The notes: generated by a model from the letters alone, not told the origin. A DNA stretch of 64,000 nt from Vulcanimicrobiota bacterium (GCA_944322965.1 CALUQR010000007.1:27770-91769); one strand, 5' to 3'; numbered from the stretch's first letter, positions 1-8,149 are shown. Numbers and translations: made by a program.

Positions 1-339
1 GAGCTCTAGGCATTCGAGGGGATTAGCCGGCAAATAGAGGGAGGTGGCTAAATTATTAAAAGTCCCCAAGGGCAAGATGCCCAAGATAGCTTTGCTGGTA
101 TAAGCCCCTTGCAAGACTTCGCGCACCGTATCGTCGCCGCCCGCAGCAAAGATCAACTGCCCCTTACTAGCTATTTGGCGGGCTAGGGCCGTAGCGTGGC
201 CGGGATACTGGGTCACTAGGAGAGAGCCGCCCTTCCTTTTGGCTAGATCGCGCAGCGCAGGTAAATAGCGCTGCCCTTTGCCGGCCCCGGAGCAGGGATT
301 GAGGATAATATAGAAGGGTTTGCGCTCTTTCCAGCCCAT
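1..339 (-). CDS. Diacylglycerol/lipid kinase family protein (partial, N-terminal 113 aa)
   Basis: The gene starts with ATG at 339 and runs off the left edge. The translated fragment begins MGWKERKPFYIILNPCSG and shows the hallmarks of the DAGK catalytic (YegS/BmrU) family: an N-terminal ILNPCSGAGKG phosphate loop, a GGDDT motif (usual GGDGT) near residue 70, and LPLGTFNN near residue 92. Family members phosphorylate diacylglycerol or related lipids at the inner face of the membrane. A Shine-Dalgarno AGGAG lies 10 bases upstream, but inside the right arm of the upstream terminator hairpin (343-378). The second Asp in GGDDT replaces the usual Gly; whether this affects activity cannot be judged. 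Substrate unknown. Confidence 0.82.
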   Translation of the reverse strand, partial: MGWKERKPFYIILNPCSGAGKGQRYLPALRDLAKRKGGSLLVTQYPGHATALARQIASKGQLIFAAGGDDTVREVLQGAYTSKAILGILPLGTFNNLATSLYLPANPLECLEL

Positions 340-378
340 AAAAAAATGGCTCCTCTTGTTAATTATAGGAGCCATTTT
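340..378 (-). terminator. Intrinsic terminator of the yqeG-like gene, overlapping the next gene's SD
   Basis: A perfect 12-bp stem (343-354 with 367-378) encloses a 12-base loop and is followed on the minus strand by seven T residues (346-340). It closes the YqeG-like gene. The right arm contains AGGAG, the only good ribosome-binding site for the lipid kinase that starts at 339, so the hairpin would also hide that site. Confidence 0.8.
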
Positions 379-394
379 CGATTTTATAAAGCCC

Positions 395-904
395 TTAACA
401 GGCCGCTTGTAATCTTGGGGTGTACTTGGTAATCAAATTTTCTAAGTAGCGGACGCCTTTCATCCACCACTGCTCGTACAACTTGGGAGGACGGACTAAG
501 ACGGTATGTAAACCGCTGCAATTGCCAGCTAAGACGTCGGTAAAGAGCTGGTCGCCCACCATGACCGCTTCGTAAGCTTGTAAGCAGAGGCGCTTCAAAG
601 CGCGGTAGATGCCGATAGGCGACGGTTTGCAAGCTTGGGGCACAAAGGGGATGCCCAGGCGCTTAGCTACCCGCTCCAAACGGCGAGTGATGGCGTTGGA
701 GACGATACATAAGGAGAAGCCCGCCTCTTTGGCCGCTTTTACCCACTTAGCAATGGCGTTAGGCAAGGAAGAACCATTCCAGCGGACTAAGGTATTATCA
801 AAGTCCAAGAGGATGCCACGTACGCCCAGCTTGCGCAGCCGAGCCAAGTCGATATCAGCGACTGAAGTGACCATAAAATTAGGAACTAAGATTTTCTTCA
901 ACAT
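395..904 (-). CDS. YqeG family HAD-IIIA-type phosphatase
   Basis: The protein has 169 aa. It carries the HAD motif I LLDFDNTLVRWNG (residues ~31-43), motif II as IVSNA (~78), and a C-terminal MVGDQLFTDVLAGN motif IV (~117-130), the layout of the YqeG/YSH1 family. These small HAD hydrolases are found in Firmicutes, Cyanobacteria and plants; some act as phosphatidylglycerophosphate phosphatases, which would suit the neighbouring lipid kinase, but this link is inference. I place the start at ATG 904 because a strong GGAGGAG lies 3 bases upstream of it in a good position. An in-frame extension to 961 exists but has no ribosome-binding site. Confidence 0.88.
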   Translation of the reverse strand: MLKKILVPNFMVTSVADIDLARLRKLGVRGILLDFDNTLVRWNGSSLPNAIAKWVKAAKEAGFSLCIVSNAITRRLERVAKRLGIPFVPQACKPSPIGIYRALKRLCLQAYEAVMVGDQLFTDVLAGNCSGLHTVLVRPPKLYEQWWMKGVRYLENLITKYTPRLQAAC

Positions 905-972
905 TGCTCCTCCATTGTAGCAAAATGCGATTAAATAGTCAGTTAATAAAAGGGGGCTCATGTTATTTTTTG

Positions 973-1001
973 TTTACAAGATGGTGAGGATGGGATAAAG
1001 A
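973..1001 (+). promoter_or_regulatory. Possible sigma-70-type promoter before the thioesterase gene
   Basis: TTTACA at 973-978 and TAAAGA at 996-1001 are separated by 17 bases, in the divergent space between yqeG and the thioesterase gene. The -35 box is good, the -10 box is weak. Confidence 0.3.
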
Positions 1002-1113
1002 TTGGGGAACCTGCCTAGTTTAGGCCTTAGATGGGCAGGAGGAGAGGGGAAATTTAGGAAAGGGGCGGGGTCTATTGGCGGAATTAGTTCTTAGAGAATT
1101 GAGGTTTAGAGAG

Positions 1114-1482
1114 ATGGCTGAGCTTACGCCCACCCTAAAAGTAGTGACTATGCCTAGAGATCAGAATCTCTGGGGGTACGTATCGGGGGGAGCGATCGTA
1201 ACTCAAATCGATCTAGCCGCGGCTATCGAAGCCTTAAAACATTCCCAGGGCTACAAAGTGGTTACGGTAGCTATTAAAGAGGTAGTCTTTAAGAGCCCCG
1301 TCAAGGTGGGCGATCTCTTGAGCGTCTATACTAAGCTCAATAGCCTGGGGCGGACCTCCCTCTCTATTGGGGTAGAGGTCTTCTATGAGCGTTTCCCCCA
1401 AGAGCGCGCTCTGGCCGCTACGGCGGAAGTTATCTACGTGGCTATCGATAAAGATGGGGAACCGGCCGTCTTGAAGGCCTGA
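1114..1482 (+). CDS. Acyl-CoA thioesterase, hotdog fold (YciA-like)
   Basis: The product is about 122 aa with the compact single-hotdog layout of the YciA/acyl-CoA hydrolase family: VTMPRDQNLWGYVSGGAI near the N-terminus (family TxxMPxxxNxxGxxFGG), then a strand with VTVAIKEVVFKSPVKVGD (~residues 46-63) that holds the usual substrate-tunnel segment, and a C-terminal AEVIYVAID strand. Such enzymes hydrolyse acyl-CoA thioesters. The first conserved Asp of the family is present as PRDQN. ATG 1114 has GAGG nine bases upstream; a TTG at 1075 would add 13 residues and also has a purine-rich leader, so the start is uncertain. The gene probably forms a unit with the two following genes. Confidence 0.78.
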   Translation: MAELTPTLKVVTMPRDQNLWGYVSGGAIVTQIDLAAAIEALKHSQGYKVVTVAIKEVVFKSPVKVGDLLSVYTKLNSLGRTSLSIGVEVFYERFPQERALAATAEVIYVAIDKDGEPAVLKA

Positions 1483-1529
1483 GGATTAAATAGGAAGCGT
1501 CTAGAGGCCTCCAGAGGAGAGGTAGGGAG

Positions 1530-1811
1530 ATGGCTGCAGTTAGGATAAGTTGTAAGGTTATGCCCCGCTCTCCCCAAGATCGGCTCGTGGCCCCGGAGGG
1601 CGAGGGGGGAGCTTGGGTAGTGAGATTGCGCGCTCCGGCGGTAGACGGCAAGGCCAACGCCGCTTTAATCGACTATTTAGCCCCGATCTTGGGGGTTAAG
1701 AAGCGCTCTTTGAGGATAGTAGTAGGCGATAAGGCGCGCCATAAGATCTTAGAGGTAGAGGGTTTGAGCGAATCTGAGGTTGAGGAGCGCTTGCGCCAGG
1801 GTTGCTCTTAA
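1530..1811 (+). CDS. DUF167 (YggU) family protein
   Basis: A 93-aa protein with the DUF167/YggU signature: KVMPRSPQDRL at the N-terminus, then WVVRLRAPAVDGKANAALIDYLA (residues ~30-52) and a C-terminal VGDKARHKILEVEGLSE segment. The family is small and widespread with unresolved function, often next to envelope or cell-division genes. It has ATG at 1530 after a GGGAG ribosome-binding site. The product is close to the family's usual length of 75-100 aa. It follows the thioesterase by 47 bases in the same direction and is probably co-transcribed. Confidence 0.85.
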   Translation: MAAVRISCKVMPRSPQDRLVAPEGEGGAWVVRLRAPAVDGKANAALIDYLAPILGVKKRSLRIVVGDKARHKILEVEGLSESEVEERLRQGCS

Positions 1812-1893
1812 GGGAGGGCAGGTTACCTCTCCGCTCTTAGGGAATAAGGTCTTATCACATTCCCAGTTACGGTTAGGGGGAGATAGTTAGCTT

Positions 1894-2286
1894 ATGAAAC
1901 CTTCCTTACAGTTTTCTGTACCTTGCTTAGAGGCCAAGATGGAGGGCAACGCCCTCTCCTTCCAGCGGGTATTCTTCGATCTGCCCAGTTACGAGTTCCC
2001 CACCCCTCCCTTTGAGCGCTTCTTTATCGCCAACGGCTGGTGTATGGGCCAGGGCCAATTCGTGACTAAGATGCGCATCTTGACCCCCAGCGGCAAGACT
2101 TTAGAGGGCTCGACCTTCCAGGAGCGCTTCAGCTTAAAGGATCTCCATACCCCCTTTATGACCCTCTTCCGTTTGGAAAAGATCGTCTTCCCGGAGAGCG
2201 GTTACTATACGGTCCAAATCTTCTTAGACGACGAGTTGCGCTTAGAGTACCAATTAGAATTGCGCGAATTGCCTAAGAGAAATTAG
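1894..2286 (+). CDS. DUF6941-like conserved hypothetical protein
   Basis: A 130-aa protein without signal peptide or membrane segment. Its pattern (a short N-terminal strand, GWCMGQGQFVTKMRILTPSG, a central FSLKDL, then LEKIVFPESGYYTVQIFLDDE at residues ~95-115) resembles the DUF6941 family, a beta-sandwich of unknown function. The family match is by eye. It stands alone between the DUF167 gene and a terminator at 2299-2323. Nothing in the sequence tells what it does. Confidence 0.62.
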   Translation: MKPSLQFSVPCLEAKMEGNALSFQRVFFDLPSYEFPTPPFERFFIANGWCMGQGQFVTKMRILTPSGKTLEGSTFQERFSLKDLHTPFMTLFRLEKIVFPESGYYTVQIFLDDELRLEYQLELRELPKRN

Positions 2287-2298
2287 GAGCTAGGGGCC

Positions 2299-2323
2299 AG
2301 AGCAGTTGGGGGCTGCTCTTTTT
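2299..2323 (+). terminator. Intrinsic terminator after the DUF6941-like gene
   Basis: AGAGCAG (2299-2305) pairs with CTGCTCT (2313-2319) around a 7-base loop and is followed by a run of T. It lies 13 bases after the stop codon. Confidence 0.75.
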
Positions 2324-2378
2324 GCTTGGTAAATTGGAAGGGCCGCCGCTAGCGAGCGGTCCTAAAGGGTAGGTAGCG

Positions 2379-3152
2379 GTGCAGACTTATCAATTATTGG
2401 GCGTTAAATTCCAAGCCTTGACGATGACTGAGGCTCTAGATCTCATGGAGTCCTATCTCCAAGAGGAGAGGCCCCATCTAGTGGTAACCGTAGGGCCCGA
2501 AATGATTATGCGGGCCCAAGAGGATGAGGCTTTTAAGCGGCTCATCAATGGGGCCGATTTGGTAGTGCCCGACGGTACGGGGGTCTTGTGGGCGGCGGCT
2601 CGCTGTGGGATAGAGGTACCTGAGCGCATAGCGGGGGTGGAGCTTATTGAAAAGTTTGCCGCCCGTTTAGCTGAGCGCGGCTCAGAGGGGCTCTACCTTT
2701 TGGGATCCGCTCCGGGGGTAGCGGAGAAAGCGGGAGAGAAACTCCAGGCTTTATATCCGGGGCTCAGGATCGCAGGGGTCCACGATGGCTATTTTAAAGA
2801 GGAAGAACCTATCGTAGCCGCCATTCGCGAGAGCGGGGCCCGGGTCTTATACGTCGCTTTAGGAGCTGGCAAACAGGAGAGCTTTGTAGAGCGCCAGGGG
2901 GAGCGGGCGGGGATCAGAGTAGGCGTAGGGGTGGGCGGCAGTTTTGACGTCATCTCCGGACTCAAGAAGAGGGCCCCCCAGATCTTTATTAAGTTGCATT
3001 TAGAGTGGCTCTATCGGGCCTTGGGGGAGCCTAGCCGGTGGCGGCGCCTTTTAGCTATCCCTCGCTTTATGGCTTTGGTATGGTCTAAGGGAAAGGGGGC
3101 GGTCAGTCTATGGAGGCCAGAAGAGAATATGGTAGAGGCGAATACCGATTAA
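2379..3152 (+). CDS. WecG/TagA/CpsF family glycosyltransferase
   Basis: A 257-aa cytosolic enzyme of the GT26 family, which transfers ManNAc or ManNAcA to a polyprenyl-diphosphate-linked sugar during wall teichoic acid or enterobacterial common antigen synthesis. Visible family motifs: TVGPEMIMRAQED (~37-49), NGADLVVPDGTGVLWAA (~56-72), PERIAGVELIE (~80), LYLLGSAPGVAEKA (~102), and VGVGVGGSFDVISGLKKRAP (~180-199). The start is GTG 2379 behind a GGGTAGGT leader. The C-terminus overlaps the comF-like gene by 43 bases. The actual sugar substrate is unknown. Confidence 0.86.
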   Translation: MQTYQLLGVKFQALTMTEALDLMESYLQEERPHLVVTVGPEMIMRAQEDEAFKRLINGADLVVPDGTGVLWAAARCGIEVPERIAGVELIEKFAARLAERGSEGLYLLGSAPGVAEKAGEKLQALYPGLRIAGVHDGYFKEEEPIVAAIRESGARVLYVALGAGKQESFVERQGERAGIRVGVGVGGSFDVISGLKKRAPQIFIKLHLEWLYRALGEPSRWRRLLAIPRFMALVWSKGKGAVSLWRPEENMVEANTD

Positions 3153-3844
3153 AGGGGCGACCGTGGTGGGAGAAGGTCTTCGACCTCCTCTATCCAGCCA
3201 GTTGTCCCGGTTGTAATTGGGGGGGTGAGTATGGGTTTTGCGCTAGCTGTTTAGCGGAGATTGAGCCTTGGGCCTTAGAGCTAGGTCCCGATTGTAAGGT
3301 CTATGGGGCGGGGATCTACCGCCATCCCTTGCGCCAGGCGCTCCACCTAGTTAAGAATAAGGGCCAGACCTACTTAGTCTACGCTCTGGCGGCTCTCATG
3401 GCCCGCGCTTTGCCTAAAAAGTACTGGACTGAGGAACCTATCTTCTGTCTACCTATTCCGCCTACTCCCAGCCGCCGTCGCCGGCGAGGCTTCCACTTGC
3501 CAGAACTCTTAGCTAAAGAGCTCGTACGCCAACTGCCCCGCAGTTCTTACGGTTCTCAGATCCTCAAATTAGAACATCCTCTGGCCGAACAGAAGAACTT
3601 GTCGGCCCATGAGCGCTTTCTTAACGTCCAAGGGGCTTACCGCAGCGCGCCCGTCCCCGGGGCCTGGGTACTTTTAGTAGACGACGTCATGACTACCGGA
3701 GCTACTCTGCAAGCGGCTATTGAGAGCCTCTATGAGGCGGGAGCGCGCCGCGTAGAGGCGGTTGTCGCAGCTATCTCTCCCTACTTACAGGAAAGCGACT
3801 TGCCTAACTACCCTCTACCTACCCCCAGCTTACGTTTTTCGTAA
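3110..3844 (+). CDS. ComF family phosphoribosyltransferase-like competence protein
   Basis: The 244-aa protein has an N-terminal zinc-binding region (CPGC at ~33-36 and CASC at ~45-48) followed by a phosphoribosyltransferase domain with the PRPP-binding loop VLLVDDVMTTGATL (~182-195) and the family motif LPIPPTPSRRRRRGFH (~113-128). ComFC proteins help process incoming single-stranded DNA during transformation, in the cytosol with ComFA helicase and DprA. DprA and a ComEA-like protein also occur in this window. It begins inside the previous gene, which suggests translational coupling. The terminator at 3858-3909 ends the unit. Confidence 0.85.
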   Translation: MEARREYGRGEYRLKGRPWWEKVFDLLYPASCPGCNWGGEYGFCASCLAEIEPWALELGPDCKVYGAGIYRHPLRQALHLVKNKGQTYLVYALAALMARALPKKYWTEEPIFCLPIPPTPSRRRRRGFHLPELLAKELVRQLPRSSYGSQILKLEHPLAEQKNLSAHERFLNVQGAYRSAPVPGAWVLLVDDVMTTGATLQAAIESLYEAGARRVEAVVAAISPYLQESDLPNYPLPTPSLRFS

Positions 3845-3857
3845 AGGGCGAGCCCAT

Positions 3858-3909
3858 AAAAAAGGAGGGCCGCTTTTACCTTAGGGTAAAGGCGACCCTC
3901 CTTTTTTAT
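3858..3909. terminator. Bidirectional intrinsic terminator between comF and the MFS gene
   Basis: A long stem (GGAGGG...TTTTACC with GGTAAA...CCCTCC and a 4-base loop) is flanked by A-runs on the left and T-runs on the right. It sits between two converging genes and can terminate both. Confidence 0.85.
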
Positions 3910-3950
3910 TAGTTAAGAGCCTCTCCTAAGCTAAGGAGAAGACCTAACTC

Positions 3951-5501
3951 TTAGTCGCGTCCCTCTTCGTGGACTTGGATCCAACGCCTAAAGATAATTA
4001 AGGCGACGGGGGTAGCTAAAGCCATGAGGCCTACGATGAGCCAAATGTAGTGGGACTGGCGCGGTCCTACTTCCGGGCAGAAGGTCTGCAAGAGCCAACC
4101 GGAGAGGATACCCACAAAGAACTTAGCTACGAAGTAAGGCAGCATGGAGAGGGACATATAGGAGCCCTCTTGCCCTTTGGGGGCGATGGCGGCCGGATAC
4201 TCGTAGAGGCGGGGCGAGTAGAAGGCTTCGCCTATGGAGATAATTACGGTCGCAATAAAGATGCTGACGTAGAGGGGGTTGACGGTGGGAGAATCGACCT
4301 GGAGCCAGGTGTAGCAAATGAAGTGGCCTAAGGGGCCGTCGGCTAAACCTTGGAACCAGTGGGGGGGCATAGCCATCACTAAGGGGCCCACGGCGGCGAT
4401 GGCGCTACCGATAACGACCGTCTTGTAAGCGCTAAACTTCTGGGTTAAGGCGCCTACTAAGGGGACTAAGATAATGATCAAGACGGGATTGAGTACGCCC
4501 CACAACTGGCCGATGGGAGCCCCTTCGCCTAATTCGCGAATGCCATATTTGGGGAAGGTGTAGTGGAAGTGGTAGAAGATGAGGCGCACGCCCACTACGA
4601 TGGTGAGGAAGGCTAAGAATTTATAGAAGGCCGTCTGATGCCAAAGGCTACAGAAGATGCGCACCCAATCTTTGAGGGCGTTGGCGCAACTTTGGAGGGC
4701 TGTGGTAGCGGTATTCTCTGGGGCGGGAAGCTCCACGTAGTTCCCCTTCTCATCGACGGAGGCTCTCTCTCTAATACCAAACCAGACGACTAAGAGGTTG
4801 GGAATAGTGCAGATAAAACCTAAGAAGATGAGCGTTTGGTAAGTAGAGAGGCTGAAGTTGCCCAAAAGATCGATATGGCCCCCTTCGCCCATAACCCTAC
4901 GCACCTGATCGAAGAAGTAACCGGCAATGGCAAAGCCGACATTCATCATGGCGTAGAAGATGGAGAAGGCCATAGAGCGTTGGGCGGCGGTAGTGTAGAG
5001 CTTGATGGCGGCTACCATCACCGGCACTAAGAGGGCTTCGCCCACGGCTAGGGGCATAAGTCCTAAGGGTAAGACGATAGCGTTGTTGGTGGTCAAAGAC
5101 ATGACCAAACGCGAGAAGACACAGATGACAAAGCCTATAATTAAGGCTTTTTTGATGCCGATGGCGTCTACTAAAGAGCCCACCATCACCGTAATTAAGG
5201 TTAAGATCGTCGACCAAAAGGCGACGATAGTACCGGCTTCTACGTCTGACCAACCTAAATCTTTAGAGAGCCAGAGGATAATCGTGGAGTTACACAGACC
5301 GTAAGCCACAATGGCCATGATCTTACAGGCAAAGATACTCCATAACTCGCGGATAGCCCCTTTAAGGACTAAAAAGCGCTGTACAAACCCGTGCGGCTGT
5401 CCGTCGTCCGCGGGCGGGGGCGTGGAGTTTTCGGCCTGGGACTGGGGACTGGCCTCAGCCTCAGATAGATCGGGGGCCGATTTGGTATTTTCCGTTGTCA
5501 T
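3951..5501 (-). CDS. MFS transporter
   Basis: A 516-aa membrane protein with about twelve hydrophobic segments, preceded by an unusual ~50-residue hydrophilic, Ser/Pro/Glu-rich N-terminus. The segment DLGWSDVEAGTIVAFWSTILTL and a following GSLVDAIGIKKALIIGFVICVFSRL (~107-131) match the A-motif loop of major facilitator carriers; SIGEAFYSPRLYEYPAAIAPKG (~427-448) resembles a region seen in POT/peptide-type and related carriers. Substrate is not deducible. The ATG at 5501 is the only good start in reach; the ribosome-binding site is weak (GGAAGG about 18 bases upstream). It stands alone, with an AT-rich intergenic region upstream. Confidence 0.8.
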   Translation of the reverse strand: MTTENTKSAPDLSEAEASPQSQAENSTPPPADDGQPHGFVQRFLVLKGAIRELWSIFACKIMAIVAYGLCNSTIILWLSKDLGWSDVEAGTIVAFWSTILTLITVMVGSLVDAIGIKKALIIGFVICVFSRLVMSLTTNNAIVLPLGLMPLAVGEALLVPVMVAAIKLYTTAAQRSMAFSIFYAMMNVGFAIAGYFFDQVRRVMGEGGHIDLLGNFSLSTYQTLIFLGFICTIPNLLVVWFGIRERASVDEKGNYVELPAPENTATTALQSCANALKDWVRIFCSLWHQTAFYKFLAFLTIVVGVRLIFYHFHYTFPKYGIRELGEGAPIGQLWGVLNPVLIIILVPLVGALTQKFSAYKTVVIGSAIAAVGPLVMAMPPHWFQGLADGPLGHFICYTWLQVDSPTVNPLYVSIFIATVIISIGEAFYSPRLYEYPAAIAPKGQEGSYMSLSMLPYFVAKFFVGILSGWLLQTFCPEVGPRQSHYIWLIVGLMALATPVALIIFRRWIQVHEEGRD

Positions 5502-5938
5502 TTATACGTATGGTCACCCTTCCTCGCTGAAGTGTTGAGAATTATTTAATTCTACTACCCCCGCGCTCACTACCTTTTCCAAAGTTAAAAAAGATAGATA
5601 ACTCTTACAATTTATGGATAATAGGGGTGATATTTTTAAGTAATATTTATCAAGGCAATAATCATTATTATTGACTGATAAAATCATAAAGAATGATTTT
5701 GTAGTAAGTTTTATTCTCGGATTTTTAGGTTTTTTATCAATATATGTTTATCGTTTTTAAAGAAAATGATTAACAAATAAATAGAATTGATAAAAGATAA
5801 ATAACTGAGGCGGTTAATAAGGGGGATAGACTAACGCTAGGGGTAACTTTGCATCTCCGCTAAATTTGTAATAAAATGAGAGGAGTTCTCAGAGCTTAAG
5901 TAGGATTTAACCTTGCATAATCAAGGGAGGTGTCGGAT
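5502..5938. other. AT-rich intergenic island, no gene seen
   Basis: From about 5560 to 5810 the sequence is strikingly AT-rich against a balanced background. It holds a short inverted repeat (AAAATCAT 5680-5687 with ATGATTTT 5693-5700) and several AATCATTATT-like runs vaguely like Fur-type operators. No open frame with a ribosome-binding site was seen. It separates the divergent MFS gene from the DUF6273-type gene and probably carries promoters for both. Confidence 0.6.
5849..5877 (+). promoter_or_regulatory. Possible promoter of the DUF6273-type gene
   Basis: TTGCAT (5849-5854) and TAAAAT (5872-5877) are separated by exactly 17 bases. The -10 box matches consensus at five of six positions, the -35 box at three. 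It would give a leader of roughly 55 bases before ATG 5939. Confidence 0.45.
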
Positions 5939-6826
5939 ATGAGCGTTCCCGCCCATTCTTCGCGCAGTATACCCCAATCGATATACGATTCAACTACCGC
6001 TCCGGAGACGGCTACTAAACCCCAGGAACGCTACATAAAGATCGGGCGCTTCAGTTTCGAAAGTTCCAATTATGAGGCTCCCATCCAGTGGATGGTCTTA
6101 GATGCGCGTCAGGACGTGGCTATTTTGATGACGCGCTACGCTATAGAGCTCTATCCCACCCAATCGGGCGGCGATCCTTATACGGTGTGGGAGAAGAGTA
6201 CGGTGCGCAAGTGGCTCAATGGGACCTTCTTCCAGACCGCCTTTTCTATGCGCGAACAGAAGGCGATCTGCCCCTGTGCGGTTCGCCCATCCGTCTTAAA
6301 TCCTCAACCCAATTACCGTCCCGCCAAGATCGAGGATCGCATCACCCTCTTAAGTCAAGAAGAGTTGCAAAAATATCTACCCCAGACGGAACGGCGCCTG
6401 GCGCCGCCCACCCCTTACGCCGTCTATCGGGGGCTCAAAGAGTATCCCGCCCCGGGCCAGACGACCTGTTGCCGTTGGGCTCTGCGCACTTACGACGCTC
6501 AAGACGGGTCGCTCTGTCTAGTCAATGCCGACGGGAGCCTCAAGAGGACGGGTAACCGCCCCATGGTCATGGGGGTTCGTCCGGTGATAGCGGTCCTGCG
6601 CAAAAAGGATAGTTCCAAAAAGCAATCCCAATATGGCGAGCAAGCGTTGGGCGCGGCCAGCTGTATCGGCTTAGATGAATTGGAGTTTATTGGCGAAGTA
6701 GGGAGCGCCACCGTGGAGACGGTCTCTAAGGGTATCTCCAGCGGAGGAGAAGGTTTAGGCTTAGTGGGGAGCCTAATTGCCGGCGGCATAGAGGCCGTAG
6801 GGAGTATATTTAAAAGCGGTCCCTAA
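5939..6826 (+). CDS. DUF6273-type domain protein with glycine-rich C-terminus
   Basis: A 295-aa protein. Residues ~30-225 follow the DUF6273 pattern: IGRFSFES, an IQWMVLDARQD strand, TVWEKSTVRKWLNGTFFQTAFSMREQKAI (~82-110), ITLLSQEEL, then CRWALRTYD where family members usually read WWLRS, and GVRPVIAV at the end. The function of DUF6273 is unknown; its architecture recalls C-type-lectin/formylglycine-enzyme-like folds, which is inference. The last ~60 residues are Gly-, Ala- and Val-rich (GLVGSLIAGGIEAVGSIF) and could insert in a membrane or oligomerise. The start is ATG 5939 with AGGGAGG eight bases upstream. Related modules are fused to TerD domains at 24947-28284. Confidence 0.7.
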   Translation: MSVPAHSSRSIPQSIYDSTTAPETATKPQERYIKIGRFSFESSNYEAPIQWMVLDARQDVAILMTRYAIELYPTQSGGDPYTVWEKSTVRKWLNGTFFQTAFSMREQKAICPCAVRPSVLNPQPNYRPAKIEDRITLLSQEELQKYLPQTERRLAPPTPYAVYRGLKEYPAPGQTTCCRWALRTYDAQDGSLCLVNADGSLKRTGNRPMVMGVRPVIAVLRKKDSSKKQSQYGEQALGAASCIGLDELEFIGEVGSATVETVSKGISSGGEGLGLVGSLIAGGIEAVGSIFKSGP

Positions 6827-6835
6827 GGGGCGTTA

Positions 6836-8149
6836 TTGGCTACTTCAGAGAGAACTTTAAGAGAGGCTACGGCGGTGGATGCTAAGGTATATGCAGAATA
6901 TCTCCGAATTTTAGAGGAGGAATTAGTGGAAGCTATGGGATGTACGGAGCCCATAGCTCTCTCCTTTGCAGGGGCTAAGGCCCGCCAAGTTTTGGGGAAG
7001 ATTCCTGAGCGTTTAGTGGCCAAATGTAGCGGCAATATGCTCAAGAATGTGCGCTGCGTAGTCATTCCCCAGTCGGGCGGGATGACGGGAATCCCGGCGG
7101 CGGTCTGGTTGGGCGTCTTAGGGGGGGATGCCGAGGCCCAAATGGAGGTTTTGCACCATATTGAGGAGCAGCATCGCCTCTTAATGGAAGAGCAATTGCG
7201 CGCGGGGACTTGCACGGTCCAGCATTTAGAGTCGGAGATCCCCTTGCATATTATCGTGGAGGCTTACGCGGGCTCAGAGAGCGTCTCTATAGAGATCCGC
7301 TATAACCACACTAATATCGTGCGCATCCTCAAAAATGGGGAGGTCCTCTGGGAGAAGGATGAGGATCAGGAGTATAGCGCCCTCAATCCCGCCGATCGCT
7401 CCTTGCTCAATCTGCCCGACATTAAAGAGTTTGCCGATACCGTCGATTTAAAGGATGTGGAAGCGCTCATTGAGCGGCAGATCCGCTGCAATATGGATAT
7501 CGCCTACGAGGGGATGTCGGGTAACTTTGGGGTGGGCATAGGGCGCATTATTAAAAAGTCCTATCCGGAAGGGGTCGTCTCCCGCATGAAGGCCTATACG
7601 GCGGCCGCCTCCGAGGCCAGGATGGGCGGCTGTGAGATGCCGGTAGTCATTAACTCCGGTAGCGGCAACCAGGGGCTCACCAGTTCCGTACCCGTCATCG
7701 TTTACGCCCGCGAGAATAATATCTCCCGCCAGCGCCTCTACCGATCCTTAGTCTTCTCCAACTTAATGACTATCTACCAAAAGCGCTTTATAGGCTCTCT
7801 CTCCGCCTTCTGTGGGGCGGTCTCGGCCGCTTGTTCGGCGGGGGTGGCGCTCACCTATATGAATGGCGGGGACTTGCCAATGTTGGCGGCTACCGTAGAT
7901 AATACGATGGCTAATATTCCGGGCATCCTCTGTGATGGAGCTAAGGTCAGTTGCGCCGCTAAGATCGCCACTAGCTTAGATGCCGCCATCATGTCTCATT
8001 ATATGGTAATGAATGGCGAGTATTATACGGCCCATACCGGCATCTTACAGGAGGAGGCCGATCAGACGATAAGTTCGGTGGGCTACATTGGCCGGGTAGG
8101 TATGATGCAGACGGACAAGGAGCTTATTCAGCTCTTAGTTAAAAGTTAG
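6836..8149 (+). CDS. L-cysteine desulfidase / serine dehydratase-alpha-like (UPF0597, YhaM/CyuA family)
   Basis: A 437-aa protein of the UPF0597 family, whose characterised members are iron-sulfur enzymes that break L-cysteine to pyruvate, ammonia and sulfide. Family features: EAMGCTEPIALSFAGAKARQVLG (~33-55) with the first conserved Cys, SGSGNQGLTSSVPV (~282-295), and the C-terminal ILCDGAKVSCAAKIATSLDAA (~361-381) with two further Cys that would complete the cluster. The start appears to be TTG 6836 behind AAGGGGCG, ten bases after the preceding stop codon, so the gene is probably co-transcribed with the DUF6273-type gene. It acts in the cytosol. Confidence 0.85.
   Translation: MATSERTLREATAVDAKVYAEYLRILEEELVEAMGCTEPIALSFAGAKARQVLGKIPERLVAKCSGNMLKNVRCVVIPQSGGMTGIPAAVWLGVLGGDAEAQMEVLHHIEEQHRLLMEEQLRAGTCTVQHLESEIPLHIIVEAYAGSESVSIEIRYNHTNIVRILKNGEVLWEKDEDQEYSALNPADRSLLNLPDIKEFADTVDLKDVEALIERQIRCNMDIAYEGMSGNFGVGIGRIIKKSYPEGVVSRMKAYTAAASEARMGGCEMPVVINSGSGNQGLTSSVPVIVYARENNISRQRLYRSLVFSNLMTIYQKRFIGSLSAFCGAVSAACSAGVALTYMNGGDLPMLAATVDNTMANIPGILCDGAKVSCAAKIATSLDAAIMSHYMVMNGEYYTAHTGILQEEADQTISSVGYIGRVGMMQTDKELIQLLVKS

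Noticed and set aside
4836..5304. Small open frames on the + strand opposite the MFS gene
   Set aside because: They have no ribosome-binding site, no recognisable family, and exist because of the codon bias of the true gene on the other strand.
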